From Apricaphanius iberus (taxonomy: Eukaryota; Chordata; Actinopteri; Cyprinodontiformes; Aphaniidae), in contig JAPXFQ010001301.1 of the NCBI GenBank assembly GCA_028564705.1, forward strand, positions 558,001-622,000: a stretch of 64,000 bases of DNA, written 5' to 3'. Positions 44,886-55,826 of the stretch are shown piece after piece. A program made the translations under genes and the position numbers. The notes below the pieces were generated by a model. The model was not told the origin of the DNA. It saw only the letters and a list, made by a program, of their open reading frames with translations, and ran no database searches. Within the stretch, counting starts at the first letter, position 1; each line of letters begins with the position of its first letter.

Positions 44886-45199
44886 TGCAGCCTTAAAGAA
44901 AAAAGTTGTGCCCAGGTTTCATAAACTTAAGTAAGGAATTGCAACCTTACTTATTCATTTGGGCTAATTTTTGCACTTTATAACACAAGTTTAATACATT
45001 TTCTTTGGGCAAACAAGTTTGAAAATATATACACAGAAATTCAAAACTGAAACAGAGGAATAGAGCGCTGTATGTTGTTTGGCCTCCAGTTCCAACTTGG
45101 TTACTCCCTCTAATAGAGGTAGACTGTTCTGCAAAAGAAACTCTTAAAAAGGAAGGGTAGAGAGGATGCTGTATCTGCATTTAGGATGGCAATGTAAGC

Positions 45200-46130
45200 T
45201 AACTGGGCTGATTGTCTTCAAGTTTTTATTGACGGATCTGTAGATCCCGGGTGTCAAAGAAGTGCATTTGGTGTATATGTTCCTTCTGTTTCCCTGAGTT
45301 GGGGTTAGGGATGGGTATCGTTTAGGTTTTATCCGATGCCGGTGCCAAACCGGTACTTTTGAAACGGTGCCGTTGCTTAAACGTTGCTTGAAACGGTGCC
45401 TAAAGAATGTTAAACATACAAACATGGTCCAAATACCTTCTTATTTTTAATTTTTATTTTTAGTAGGTCTGTCAAACAATAAAAATCTTTAATCTAATTA
45501 ATCACAGTAGCTGTGAATCAATCACCATTGCTAAATATGACCCCAAAAAAATACTAACTAGAACTTTCTGTGTAAATAAAGGGACAAATCTAGATGCAGT
45601 TGCTCTTTAAAAAAATAAATAGGAGAAATCAGTTAACTTTTCTTTTGAGGTGAGGGAGGGAGGAAGGACCGAAATAAGGCACCGAAATGTGCGCTGCTTT
45701 TCGTTCTGGTTACTACTGTTCATGTCGGAACAGGTGCCGTAATGGCACCGGATATGGGTACCCATCCCTAGTTGGGGTAGATGCCTCCCAGATGGAATAA
45801 TCATTTTTATGGCAGAATTAGTGCCTATAGTACACGCACTAAAATGGGTGGGAGAAATGAGGCCTGAAAGAATTGTAATATGCTCTGACTCAGCTGCTGC
45901 TTTATATTCCCTGGAATTAGGAACATCAAGGATCAGGCCTGATTTAGTGTATGATGCCTTACTAGCTATATACATGCCAGAAAGGGAGGGGATTGAGTTA
46001 GGTTTTATATGGGCTCCAGCTCATTTGGGGATTGTTGGGAATGATCAGACTGCAAAAGGGGCCTTAAATTATGAGGGAATAGATGTGTTTGTAGCTTTTA
46101 GCCGATCAGAGCACCATAGTTTTATTTAAA
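45200..46130 (+). pseudogene. LINE RNase H domain split by a hAT MITE
   Basis: Before the MITE, CFQVFIDGSVDPGCQRSAFG carries the first catalytic Asp. After it, IIFMAELVPIVHALKWVGEM carries the Glu, RIVICSDSAAALYSLELGTS the second Asp, and LGFIWAPAHLGIVGNDQTA the His and last Asp. This is the complete Asp-Glu-Asp-Asp set of an RNase H as found at the end of some fish LINEs. The MITE occupies 45306-45770. Confidence 0.75.
45298..45778. mobile_element. hAT MITE with 8-bp target duplication
   Basis: The element spans 45306-45770 with ends TAGGGATGGGTA and TACCCATCCCTA. The target octamer GTTGGGGT is repeated at 45298-45305 and 45771-45778, the length typical of hAT. It interrupts the RNase H reading frame. 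Related ends are seen at 34384. Confidence 0.9.
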
Positions 46131-46234
46131 AAACAATTATTTCTCAGTGACAACATGAGTAGGACCTAGGACGGAAGGGTAGGTATTATGATAATACTCA
46201 GAAACATGTTTGAAACACTACAAACCTGGGGAAA

Positions 46235-47470
46235 CAACAGAATGGAGCAGGTTCTGCCTCGCTACCCGCCGTGCGGGATTCCAGCTCGTCTCCCCCAGCT
46301 TCGGCCTCGTCTCCCCAGATCTCCCAGCCAGATCTGTTTCCCACGGCGATCGCTTTAACCTCCCCATTCTCCCACATTGCTTCACTCGCCTCACCTCGGA
46401 TCTTCCCCCTCCGACTTGAGCCGCGCCTCCACGCCACTGCTTGGGCCGACCAGGCTACCCCGGCCGGGTATCCCCTCAGTCGCTCCGCTTCCAGAGTCCA
46501 TCTTTACAAGCTCCTTTATCCTAACCAGATGCCCGAGCCACCTTAACTGGCTCCTCTCGTTGTGGAGGAGCAGCAGCTCTACTCTGAGCCCCCTCCGGAA
46601 GACCGAGCTCCTAACCCTATCTCTAAGGGAGAACCCAGCCACCCTGCGAAGGAAACTCATTTCAGCCGCCTGTATCCATGATCTCATTCTTTCGGTCACC
46701 ACCCAAACTTCGTGACCATAGATGAGTGTAGGAACGTAGATTGACCGGTAAATCGAGAGCTTTGCCTTTCGGCTCAGCTCTCTCTTCACCACGAAAGACC
46801 AGTACAGCACCTGCATAACTGCAGACACCTTACCAATCCTTCTATTGATCTCCCGCTCCATTTTTCCCTCATTCGTGAACAAGACCCCCAGATACGTAAA
46901 CTCCTCCACTTGAGAAAGGACCCCAGGTGGGCGACTGTGGCTCAGTGGTAGAGTAGTTGGCTTGCAATCGGAGGGTCGTAGGTTCGATTCCAGCTTCCTC
47001 CAGTCACATGTCAATGTGCCCCTGGGCAAGGCACTTAACCCCCAAATTCTACATTGTCCTACCGAGCCATGTTGGGTGTCGGTGTATGAATGCGAGTGTG
47101 ATTGGGTGAATGCGGCTTCAATGTAAAGCGCTTTGAGTGGTCAGTAAGACTAGAAAAGCGCTATATAAGTTCAGTCCATTTACCATTTACCATTTATCCC
47201 CGACCTGAAGAAGCGGCTCAAAACAAAGGTCTCGGATTTGGATGTGCTGATCCTCATCCCAGCCACTTTGCACTCGGCTGCGAGCCGCTCCAGCGAAAGC
47301 ATCATGATCTGATGAAGCCAACAGGACCACATTATCTGCGAAAAGCAGAGACCCGATCCTGAGGCCACTAAAACGGATCCCCTCAACACCTTGGCTGCGC
47401 CTAGAAATCCTGTCCATGAATGTTTTGCACAGGATCGGTGACAAAGGGCAACCGTGGCAGACTCCAACTC
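46235..47470 (-). mobile_element. Rex3/RTE-type LINE 3' part, interrupted by a SINE
   Basis: On the - strand: VCHRSCAKHSWTGFLGAAKV, SGLCFSQIMWSCWLHQIMM and AGMRISTSKSETFVLSRFF (47467-47180), then after the SINE VEEFTYLGVLFTNEGKMERE, VVKRELSRKAKLSIYRSIYV, PTLIYGHEVWVVTERMRSW, SFLRRVAGFSLRDRVRS and RSQLRWLGHLVRI. This order and wording are those of the fish Rex3 (RTE clade) reverse transcriptase 3' region. The catalytic core is missing. Frameshifts are present near 47300 and near the 3' end. Confidence 0.88.
46928..47200 (+). mobile_element. tRNA-derived SINE, family 1, copy 3
   Basis: GGGCGACTGTGGCTCAGTGG with B-box GGTTCGATTCC, body CATGTCAATGTGCCCCTGGG, and tail AAGCGCTATATAAGTTCAGT then CCATTTACCATTTACCATTT. 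It lies within the Rex3-type LINE in the opposite orientation, so it inserted later. The cleanest copy of the family in the window. Confidence 0.92.
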
Positions 47471-47471
47471 A

Positions 47472-47965
47472 AACTCGGATTATCCTGACCCGATCAAACT
47501 CATTTGGATCAAAATTTCCGATCCGGGGGATGATTTATTTCTATAGTTGGTTCAATCGTGGCGCATATGGACTCCTGTTCCGAATGTGGATCATTCCTGT
47601 TAAGTCATGCGTAGACGTCTAATATGTCATTTCTATTAAATAAAGGGATTCGGTTTGTAATTCTATTGTGTGCATAAGAATGAAGGCTAGAGGATGTAAA
47701 AGCGTGATAAAAAAAAAGCACATTCTGAAGAACATCGGGGTCTTCCATTTAGGATGAGCGCAGCCATGTTTCTTTGTGGCGGAGCTCTATTTCTTCTATG
47801 GCCGTTTTCCGTGTTTTAGATTGTTCTGCGCATGTCAACACGATTTATGCTGTTCAGACATGTAGCGCATGTAAAATATCTTTTTTAATCCAATGTGAAA
47901 TTCTAATCCAATCTATGATCGTATTAAGGATGGTTTGCACATGTAAACATAGCTAGTGACATACT
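47472..47965. mobile_element. MITE, second copy of the family at 62671-63274
   Basis: CCTGACCCGATCAAACTCAT, CATTCCTGTTAAGTCATGCG, GGGATTCGGTTTGTAATTCT and TTTGCACATGTAAACATAGC recur in the same order at 62748-63270. The left terminus appears to be missing. It directly abuts the Rex3 fragment. Confidence 0.8.
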
Positions 47966-49195
47966 TTCCGTTAATGCGCATGCGCCACAATAAAATAAAA
48001 ATGGTGTTTTAAAAATCTGTTCAAATCAACTATGTATATTTTACGTCCAGGTTTAGGCATTTATATTCGGCAAGTATATTCATCTTTCTGTGACCTCGGA
48101 GTCAGGGCATAGAACTTGTGGGACAAGATAGGTCGGGTAACTTGTCTTACGGCGTGCATTCTGAAAGGGTGTGCCATTTTGTCAGAACACCAGCTCCCTC
48201 TTTTTAAGATTTGAGCGAATACTTCTCTGGAGTCCCCGGGCTCTATCTTAACTCCGCTGTCAGCATCATTCCCTAGGTTCAGTCTTTCATGTCTCCTTCT
48301 GTCCTCTACAGCCAGTGTGCCATGCCTCCATGATCGGTTTGCCCTCGCCGAGCCCTGTCGTATGGGGATGCGGCTCGGGCGTGATTTCCTCTCCTCCTTG
48401 GATTGGTATTTTGTTGTTTTATAAGCATTTCATCTCCCTTCTCATTGATTCTCAGCTCTATCTCAATGCTGGTCCTTCCATTGGTTTTGGGAGTTACTGC
48501 CAAGAGCGGTGGTTCACTTCAGGCTGGCCCCCGGGGTTTGTCTCCCAGTTTGCCCTCCCTTCCTCTGCTCTCCATGGGCTTTACCTCTTTGTGATCTCAA
48601 TCCTCATCCACTTAGACAATGCAGCCATCGTAGGAATTATTATAAAGGTTGCTCTTGTTCACCCACTATCATGCAGCATATCCGCAGTCTCTCTCTCTCT
48701 ACCAGCCCAATATCAATTCATACCATGCTGCTCATGTCCCTGGTCACCTAATCAAGATTGCTGATTCTCTCTTTTCAGAAATTCAGATCTTCTCAGAAGT
48801 TCATTTTCGACTCTCTCACCTGGTACCCTCTGTGTACCTGTCCAGCTAGAACGCCTTCAAGGCCTTTCACTTTGCTCCTGCTATGTGTCCCCCTTCATCA
48901 ACCTAGCTATTCAGTCCACGCTACCACTAGCCTGTTTCGGTTTCCTGCGTTGTTCCGAGTTTGCCCCATTTTCAACCATACACGACCTTTTCATTCATCC
49001 CAGTCTCTGAGACATCTCAATTTTAGTCAGGACACCCTCATTTGCATATACGTAGAAATAAAACACACCAGCTCTGCACTTCTGTCCGAATCCACCTATT
49101 CCACCTTAGTTCTAACCTCAGCCCCTTATGAACCAATCCCTGTTACTTTCAGTCCTGATTATCTGCTAATGCCTCATCATTACAGAATAAGATAA

Positions 49196-49535
49196 GTATG
49201 AAGAATAAGGTAAGTACAAAGCCCTTAATAATCAAGCTCTATTGTACATCTAATCTGATTGATCCTAACAGAGCTGTTATTGTGATTGCTGGCCTTGTTT
49301 CTGTGTTTTTCTCTCCATAGAAACTCCTCTCGATGTGCCCCCGCTTATTGGGAGCATTGGCCCAGACGATGCTCAAAGTGACCGAGCATCCTCCGTGCTG
49401 TCTCTTCTGTCTTCTCAGACCCCCAGCCGGTCACGGCAGATGACCGCTTGTACTGAGCCAGATTCTGTCGGAGGTTTCTGCCTGTTAAAGAGGAGTTTTT
49501 CCTCTCCACTGTCGCTAGGATTGCTATGGTTGTAG
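49196..49535 (+). repeat. Interspersed repeat inserted in the DIRS-like element
   Basis: GATTCTGTCGGAGGTTTCTG, CCTGTTAAAGAGGAGTTTTT and CCTCTCCACTGTCGC form a motif widespread in fish LINE 3' regions. The preceding part (CTGTGTTTTTCTCTCCATAG, GGGAGCATTGGCCCAGACGA) belongs to the same unit. It separates two parts of the recombinase zone. Confidence 0.55.
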
Positions 49536-49995
49536 GTCTGCATCAATAGGACCAATAGACATCATCCAAAATTTTAGGCCATCGGGCCTCTTCCACATAT
49601 CGAACCTTCGTCCGCAATAATTTACACGATCTACGCTATGCCCATTCGCTGCTGTTAATCTCTCCGTCAAGACCTTTTTGGGGGTTCTGACCTCAGTCCC
49701 TATGAGCCTTTCACTCGTTATGTTCAGTTCTGGTTATCCGCTAACGCCTCAACATTTGACTCGCTGTTCGTTGCCGAATCGGTAGCTCAGCTACCAGGTT
49801 CTGGTTCTCTAATAGCTTTCATCAGATTTTCCTCCGGTCCGGCATCTCCCCAGAATTCTTCTCCATTCATTCCATCTGCATAGGTGCAGCCAGTCGGGGA
49901 TATCCGACAACATAATCCAGATTTTAATAATAAATAATATGATCTATGCCACGCGCTTTCCCTTCTCAGTTAATCACTTCAGCAAGACCTTTTTA

Positions 49996-50150
49996 GGGAT
50001 CCTGAGCAGGCTTGGAAAGATGATTTTCCTGAAGACTGCGCCCCTCCAGGTCTCCGACAACACCTCTCCCCAGACCATATCATCCTCCTTCAATAAACTT
50101 TTAAAAACTCTCAACCTGTAGCCTTGTTCTTGCTAGTGAAATGGAGTTAA
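49996..50150 (+). repeat. Tail repeat, first copy
   Basis: CCTGAGCAGGCTTGGAAAGA, TGATTTTCCTGAAGACTGCG, CACCTCTCCCCAGACCATAT and CCTTCAATAAACTTTTAAAA, then TTGTTCTTGCTAGTGAA. It is repeated about 694 bp downstream, as expected of the paired B repeats of a split-direct-repeat retrotransposon. Confidence 0.75.
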
Positions 50151-50373
50151 CAATGTTGACTTAGGTTCAGGAGCAGGACCACGCCTCAAATCCGCTTCGT
50201 ACGTCCTAATCAGTCTTAAACTCGTCTCACCTGGCACCTCGGGCCTCCCTCACATCTCTAATCATGCTGCGGTACACTGCGGTGTAAACCCTGCCTGCCT
50301 CTCATTCCTAATCTGTCTAGTTCGTTTTCACCCCTCCCTTCCCATCCCTCTAGGTCGCCTGGTCCTGTCAACC

Positions 50374-50570
50374 GGCCCTTTTCGCTGGGTCCTGCCACCC
50401 TGCCCCTTTACACTGGGTCTTGACGACACACCCCTTTTTGCTGGGTCCTGCCGACCCGCCCCTTTTTGCTGGGTCCTGCCGAACCGCCCCTTTTCACTGG
50501 GTCCTTACGACCCGCCCCTTTTTGCTGGGTCCTGCCGAACCGCCCCTTTTTGCTGGGTCCTGCCGACCCG
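50374..50570. repeat. 28-bp minisatellite, about 7 units
   Basis: The unit is CCCCTTTTTGCTGGGTCCTG followed by CCGACCCG, with variants GAACCG and CACTGGGTCCTTACGA. It lies between the two tail repeats of the DIRS/Ngaro-like element. It creates pseudo-frames on both strands. Confidence 0.9.
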
Positions 50571-50690
50571 CCTCTTCGACCCCTCCCATTCTTTGCAGCA
50601 TCCATTAGGGAAGGCCTCTTCGTTCTGCGCTTCAGTTCATTTCTATTCCACCTCTTCTAACAACTCTATCTTTTAGGTTCTGCCTGGGGG

Positions 50691-50900
50691 GGTTCCTGAG
50701 CAGGCTCGGAAAGATGATTTTCCTGAATACTGCACCCCCACACTGAGTCTTCTACCGGGTCCCTGACGACACCTCTCCCCAAACCATATGATCCTACATG
50801 CCTTCAATAAACTATTAAAAAATTTGAATCTCTAGGCTTGTTCTTGCTAGTGAATTGTTAATTCTGAATCTGTAGCGTGGTCCTAGCTCGTGAAACAATG
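50691..50900 (+). repeat. Tail repeat, second copy and element end
   Basis: CCTGAGCAGGCTCGGAAAGA, CACCTCTCCCCAAACCATAT, CCTTCAATAAACTATTAAAA, then GCTTGTTCTTGCTAGTGAAT and GTGGTCCTAGCTCGTGAAA. It extends further than the first copy. The same terminal stretch occurs alone at 23001-23105. Confidence 0.75.
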
Positions 50901-51035
50901 CTTCAAATTACAGCATGGAAAAGTGCAGCGAACACAGTTTACAGCAGCACAGAACAGAACAGCGTGCAGCTTCAGTCCTCATTTGTGATGTTTGTGGCTC
51001 AGACCTGCCAGTCTGAAAGCACAGTCAGGACCTGC

Positions 51036-51613
51036 TTAAGCTTGGTTTATGCTTGCCGCGTCCGCTAGGTCCGCATGGCTCCGCATGGCTCCACATTGCC
51101 AAATTACGTCATTTCAGCAACCACGCCTCTCCGCGCGGCCTCCTCCCGCCCCAAAATTTCCACACCGTGCACCTAGGAACATTTGTAACTACGCGGACAG
51201 TCCCGCGCTGAAAAACATGGCGGACTGGCAAGAGCTCATATTGCCGGAGGTTCGTAAATAGTTATTTTTATGATTCGGCCGATAGAGATCACTGTGATCA
51301 ACTGTGTTTTAATGGAAGAGAGGACCGTCTCCTTTTTCGTCTATTTTCCTAAGTAAACAGCATAAACGTTCAGCTTTGTTTAAGCTCACGTGTGTCACCA
51401 TCTTGTAAACAACAGTGATTACTACTTCTACTATGGTGTAGTGTTGTATGCATGTCATAGAGCCCTACGCCGCCCCCTACAGTCGTCAAGAATATTGGCT
51501 CTCAGCAGGGACAAGCTGCAGAAAGTATAAACGCTGCTCGAAGGCGTCTCGGCGGGTTCCGCATGTCTAATTCCGCATGGAATGTTCATGTGGCAAGCAC
51601 AAACCAAGCTTTA
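51036..51613. mobile_element. PIF/Harbinger-type MITE with TTA duplication and MADF remnant
   Basis: TTA at 51036-51038 and 51611-51613 flanks ends AGCTTGGTTTATGCTTGCC and the reverse complement of GGCAAGCACAAACCAAGCT. The interior near 51218-51300 reads NMADWQELILPEVR, then after a one-base shift NSYFYDSADRDH, which is the start of a MADF (Myb/SANT-like) domain carried by Harbinger elements. No transposase core is present. Confidence 0.85.
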
Positions 51614-51619
51614 CACTTC

Positions 51620-54130
51620 ATGTTCCTGAATGCATAGAAGTTTCACACTCTCACATTCATACATGTAACATATTTTATGAGTTTCAACAATACAATCCAG
51701 AACATTTCCTCCAATAATCCAGTTCGAAGCATCCTTCTGTTTGATCCAATATTTCAGTTGTGTGGATCTGAAGTGTCCAGAAACCATACTTCCTCAGCTA
51801 ATTATATAAAAGGGTTCTGTTCCTCTGCAACTGACTGATAATTCCTTTTAACTAAGAGGAAAATTGTGAAACGCCAAAGATCTTGAACTATCAAAGTCTG
51901 TTTATTGTCGCTCAATGGAAGATTAATCAAAAAAAATCAACACATTTGACATTTTTCTCCCTAAAAATCAGTAAATGGTGCACTTGCTCAGGGGTTTTGA
52001 ATAAGATGGTTAAATATTCTACCATAACCAGTTTAATGTTGGAATATTAATAGTTTATAGCCACAAAAGGTTCAAAGTGTTTACTTTCTTCACCTCTAAC
52101 TAGTCTCTTTAAAAAATGAAACTAATCAGACAGATTGATCATTTGTTAGAGAAATCGCTTTTAAAACATAAATGTACTACAAAGTGCTTATCAAACAGAA
52201 CAATGGGTGTCATTCCTAGAAGGGAGAAGTAAAGTACCAGCATGCACTGGGGTGGGCCAATGTTTGTTGAAGCAGGGCAGGATAAGCAGCAGGAAACAAT
52301 AAAGACTGGATCATTGTTCACTGCTTGCCAGCATGAATCAAATCTGGACATTGGGCTAAACATATCTAGCGATTAGTTCTGTTTAGTGATGAGTAATTAT
52401 TAGTAAAGGCATCCAGTGAATATTGCATAATGGTTGGGACTTTTTTACTTGAGGATTTTATTTCTCTGTTTTACCTGTTTTTGTTGGGCTCCTCCAGAAC
52501 TTCTGCTCCGTCCTCAGGTGGCCCACAGGGGGAGTGCTCTAACTTAGTGCAGGGTCCCTGAGCAGATGTGCTGGAACTCTAGCAAACAGAAACAGTAACA
52601 TAACTTAGTAACTAGCTGCTGCTTGGGTCAAGATCTTCATAAACCCAAATTGACAATTTTAGCCAGTAAAAGGAGGAAGGAAAATCATATTCATAAAATC
52701 ATTAACGGAAATCATGTAAAGTACAAACAATTCTTAAAACATGAAAGTATGAGGGGACTTTTATGGGCACAAATTCCCCTTTAAATCTGACTGCTTAGCT
52801 CTGTATTGAGTTTTGTAACCTTGGAAAATAGAAGGGCTGAGAATTTCTGCTTTCTGCATCTATAGATGGAAATGTATGCAAGTAAAAATCCATGATAGGC
52901 CTTTATACATGGTGTGCTTGTAAACCACAAGGTGTTCACCGGGAAGTGGAAAGAATTTTGAAGATGGTGGACTTTCTACTCCTGGGCATTACTTTATTCT
53001 TAAGTGGAACAGAAAAAATCTTTGCCCGCATAGACATTGTTGAAAATCATGTTTGGTTACTTTATGCTGTAGTGTCCCAGGTGCAGATCTGAAAACCCAG
53101 GATATCCAGCTTCACAGCCAACCCAATCTGTTCTCTGATTGGAATATTGAGTCTTGACAAGACATTGACCAATCAGCTGAGAGGAAGAAAGTAATTGTCA
53201 TAATTCCTACATGCATTCGCAAACAGGGTTAGAGTTAACTCTAGTGTAGACTTTTACACGTAGTTTTATGCTTTTTATCTGTAAACCTACTTTAATTAGA
53301 AACAATCGAACTTCTGTGATTTTTTTTTACAACCACAAATCTTGTTTTAAACATAAATCCTTATCTATGGTTGTACAAAGATGACATTCTCAGATATTTT
53401 GTTTTATAGTGTGACAAAATGAACTCACAGGTAGATGTTCTGATTTACAAACACAAAATTCATATACCATGTTGTTTTTTTTTACATGCACACATTGCCG
53501 TCTACACATGCACAAAACAGAAATTCTCTGCCATTGTTTTAACATGGTTATATGACTCAATTCCAAACTACATGGTCTGATTTACAAGGAGAAAAAATAT
53601 ATAACTGGAAATTTGTGCCCATACACTTTGCTTGTGCACACCAAATCTAGGAGTAAGATGTAAACTATAATTTCAATGTCACTGTCTCAGACTTAGAAGC
53701 ATTTCTCAGACACATTGTCATTTATCATTTGTCATCTTTTGGTCCTGAGTGATTAAAGGTCAAAGCATTTTTGAAATTGCATTTTGTGCATATAATACAC
53801 AGAACGCCCCCCCCCCCCCCAAGTGTTATTAGCAATGGCTTTTATATTTATATGAGAAGTTGCATAACAAATTTAACCCGGTTAACTCCTTGTTAAGGAG
53901 CTGAAGAATAATCAAGTTTTAAAGAGCACAAGCCAAAACTGACAGATGCTAACTATTATGTGCTAGATATTCTGTGTATGTACTATATGTATACAGATGT
54001 ACAGAGTGAGAACAACATATTAAACTGAAGAAAAACAAACTCTGGAAGACATTTACGATATAAAAGTTGAAGGTGGAAAGTAAAGATCTGAGCCCACTGA
54101 AGGAAGGAAGGAAGGAAGTTTTGATTGCAG
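51620..54130. other. Intergenic DNA 3' of the SKT-like gene
   Basis: It contains a 14-base poly-C run (53807-53820) and an (AAGG)n tract (54101-54118). It should include the 3' UTR of the - strand gene, but several TTTATT words (- strand AATAAA) compete and I could not pick a cleavage site. No further gene was seen. Confidence 0.4.
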
Positions 54131-54137
54131 GAGAACA

Positions 54138-55826
54138 TCAGACCTGTGTGCTGGTTGAGCTGTGGAGAGGCTGCACTCTGACTCTCTTACTCTCTGGAGG
54201 ATTTGAGACTTTGAGGATTTGAGTGGCTAGTCTTTTGGAGGGAGTTCTTTCACTGTTTAGTTTCACTCTTCCTTTAAGTTGAGCGCCATCATATGAGGGA
54301 GTTATACTTTCCACACTGGTTTCTAACTGCTTGATGGACTCTTCCAAACTGCTGATTGAATTGCAGAGCTCCTCCACCCGGGGGTGGGACTTTGAGAGCC
54401 TTGTATCTGCAGTCATTTCTCTTTCAGAAGAACTGTCCAGAGGCAATAGTTTGGTCATGTTCGCATCTGTGACTAGCCTGTTGTCTGTTTTCTGTTCCTT
54501 CTCATGTGCAGCTGTTTTAGAAACCTTTTTTCCTCTTTTGTTTGTTCCTGCTCGGATTGCCTGGCTGAGTGCGGCCAGTTTGTTTTTGGGAAACTTTATC
54601 TTAAACATTCTTTTGGAGCACGTCTTCATGCCCAGGTTGGTCTGATCCTGGCCTTGGAGTTCAGAAACTGAGTCAAAAAATGAAGAAGGTTGAGGGGAAT
54701 TCTTCATATTTCCTATGATGTCTGTATCTGTGACAGTGGGGGATTTTGACTTCAGATCTGGTTCTTCTTCCAGAATCCTGTTGGGAGCCAGAATCTCCTC
54801 ATCCTCTTCCTCCTCCTCCTCACACTCAAAGATGGTTGACAGAGGCTCACAGATGGGATCAGTGTCCTCTGGCTCATGTAAGGAAATGATCACAGGGTTT
54901 CCATCAGATCCATCATTGTCTTTAAAGCCACAGAACATGTATTCTATATGAGTGTCTCCAGAGTTCTTCATATTAACTGGTTCCTCATTTCCAAACTGTG
55001 AATTAATGTGCGTTTGGGAGATTCTTTGAATAAATGTAGGAGTTTGTGGAAAAAGGGGAGGTGGTTCCTCATATTTCCGGCTACCTCCTTCTCTACATGC
55101 TGGCTGATCCCTGGATTCATGTGTTGCTTTCTCCTCTGTCTGCTGCATGCTGCTTGGCCAGTAGGTGACTTCAGATGAACAGGAGAGATGCTTACGGACT
55201 GAAGGAGAAGTTTCACGGTCTTGACCAGAGCTGAGGAGCTGGTTCTGCTGTAACCTTGGCGATGGCTGGATCCGGTAGTCCTTGGGAATGTTTTCATTTT
55301 GTAAAGAGAACATTACATTTGAATTCTCAGGATGTGCTTTCTTGATGAACTTATTTGTCCGTTCCAGGCAAGTCCCCTGATTTGGTCCTTTTTGAGGAGT
55401 TCCAAGCTTTTCAGCTGCAGCTGAGGAAAATATATATCCAACTGCTTGATCATTACACTGATCAGGCATGTTGATAACAAGAAACTCTTTTTTCGCTTCA
55501 GGTTGGACTGTGACCATCTCCCCTATCCCCACCTTCTCCACTGGGGGACAGTTTAAAGAAGGCTCTAACTGAACCTTCTCTGTAATCTTAGCAAAGGGTC
55601 TTGTCATCTTCACCCTGTGAAGTTCTTTCACCCCATCTGTAATTAGGGGTGTTAAAGAAGAATTGTTTGGATATTCTAACTGAGGAGCGAACGCTTGTTC
55701 ACATTTTGTATTGTTAGAAGAGCACTTTTTGGCAACATGTACAGGTGGAGGAATATTTCCATCTTCCTTAGGCTTTTCTTTATTTCCACTTGGAAGATGA
55801 CATTTATTTAATATTTCTTTAGAAAC
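54138..55826 (-). CDS. kiaa1217-like: SKT-like gene, large last exon
   Basis: The exon opens at 55826 after a TTTTAG acceptor with VSKEILNKCHLPSGNKEKPK and stays open for 562 codons to TGA, ending SSTSTQV. No ATG is needed at its start; the GTG at 55631-55629 is internal (Val). The acidic block is encoded around 54798-54830, the FPKNKLAALSQ block around 54550-54600 and the coiled coil around 54310-54360. The sequence is rich in Ser, Glu and Lys and is predicted disordered by composition. Confidence 0.85.
   Translation of the reverse strand, partial: VSKEILNKCHLPSGNKEKPKEDGNIPPPVHVAKKCSSNNTKCEQAFAPQLEYPNNSSLTPLITDGVKELHRVKMTRPFAKITEKVQLEPSLNCPPVEKVGIGEMVTVQPEAKKEFLVINMPDQCNDQAVGYIFSSAAAEKLGTPQKGPNQGTCLERTNKFIKKAHPENSNVMFSLQNENIPKDYRIQPSPRLQQNQLLSSGQDRETSPSVRKHLSCSSEVTYWPSSMQQTEEKATHESRDQPACREGGSRKYEEPPPLFPQTPTFIQRISQTHINSQFGNEEPVNMKNSGDTHIEYMFCGFKDNDGSDGNPVIISLHEPEDTDPICEPLSTIFECEEEEEEDEEILAPNRILEEEPDLKSKSPTVTDTDIIGNMKNSPQPSSFFDSVSELQGQDQTNLGMKTCSKRMFKIKFPKNKLAALSQAIRAGTNKRGKKVSKTAAHEKEQKTDNRLVTDANMTKLLPLDSSSEREMTADTRLSKSHPRVEELCNSISSLEESIKQLETSVESITPSYDGAQLKGRVKLNSERTPSKRLATQILKVSNPPESKRVRVQPLHSSTSTQV

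Larger units (their letters stand above)
48190..50900 (+). mobile_element. Tyrosine-recombinase retrotransposon (DIRS/Ngaro-like), degraded
   Basis: 48316-48860 carries, in shifting frames, LHDRFALAEPCRMGMRLGRD, LYLNAGPSIGFGSYCQERW (RNase H start), LDNAAIVGIII (catalytic Asp) and HAAHVPGHLIKIADSL (the His...Asp end), as in DIRS-type RT-RNase H. Further on, FLRSGISPEFFSIHSICIGA (about 49835-49890) matches the tyrosine-recombinase His-x-x-Arg box, here with Cys for Arg, followed by DNIIQI. Part of the recombinase zone is duplicated (49105-49175 against 49690-49765). The 3' end has repeated tails and a 28-bp minisatellite. It is clearly inactive. Ngaro against DIRS is undecided. Confidence 0.72.

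Noticed and set aside
50408..50660. Open frames rich in Gly/Arg or Pro across the 28-bp repeat
   Set aside because: They are products of the minisatellite; no similarity and no conserved start.
55629..55631. Start codon for a single-exon 497-residue protein on the - strand
   Set aside because: The codon is GTG. The frame continues upstream to a clear acceptor at 55826 and joins in phase to two further exons.
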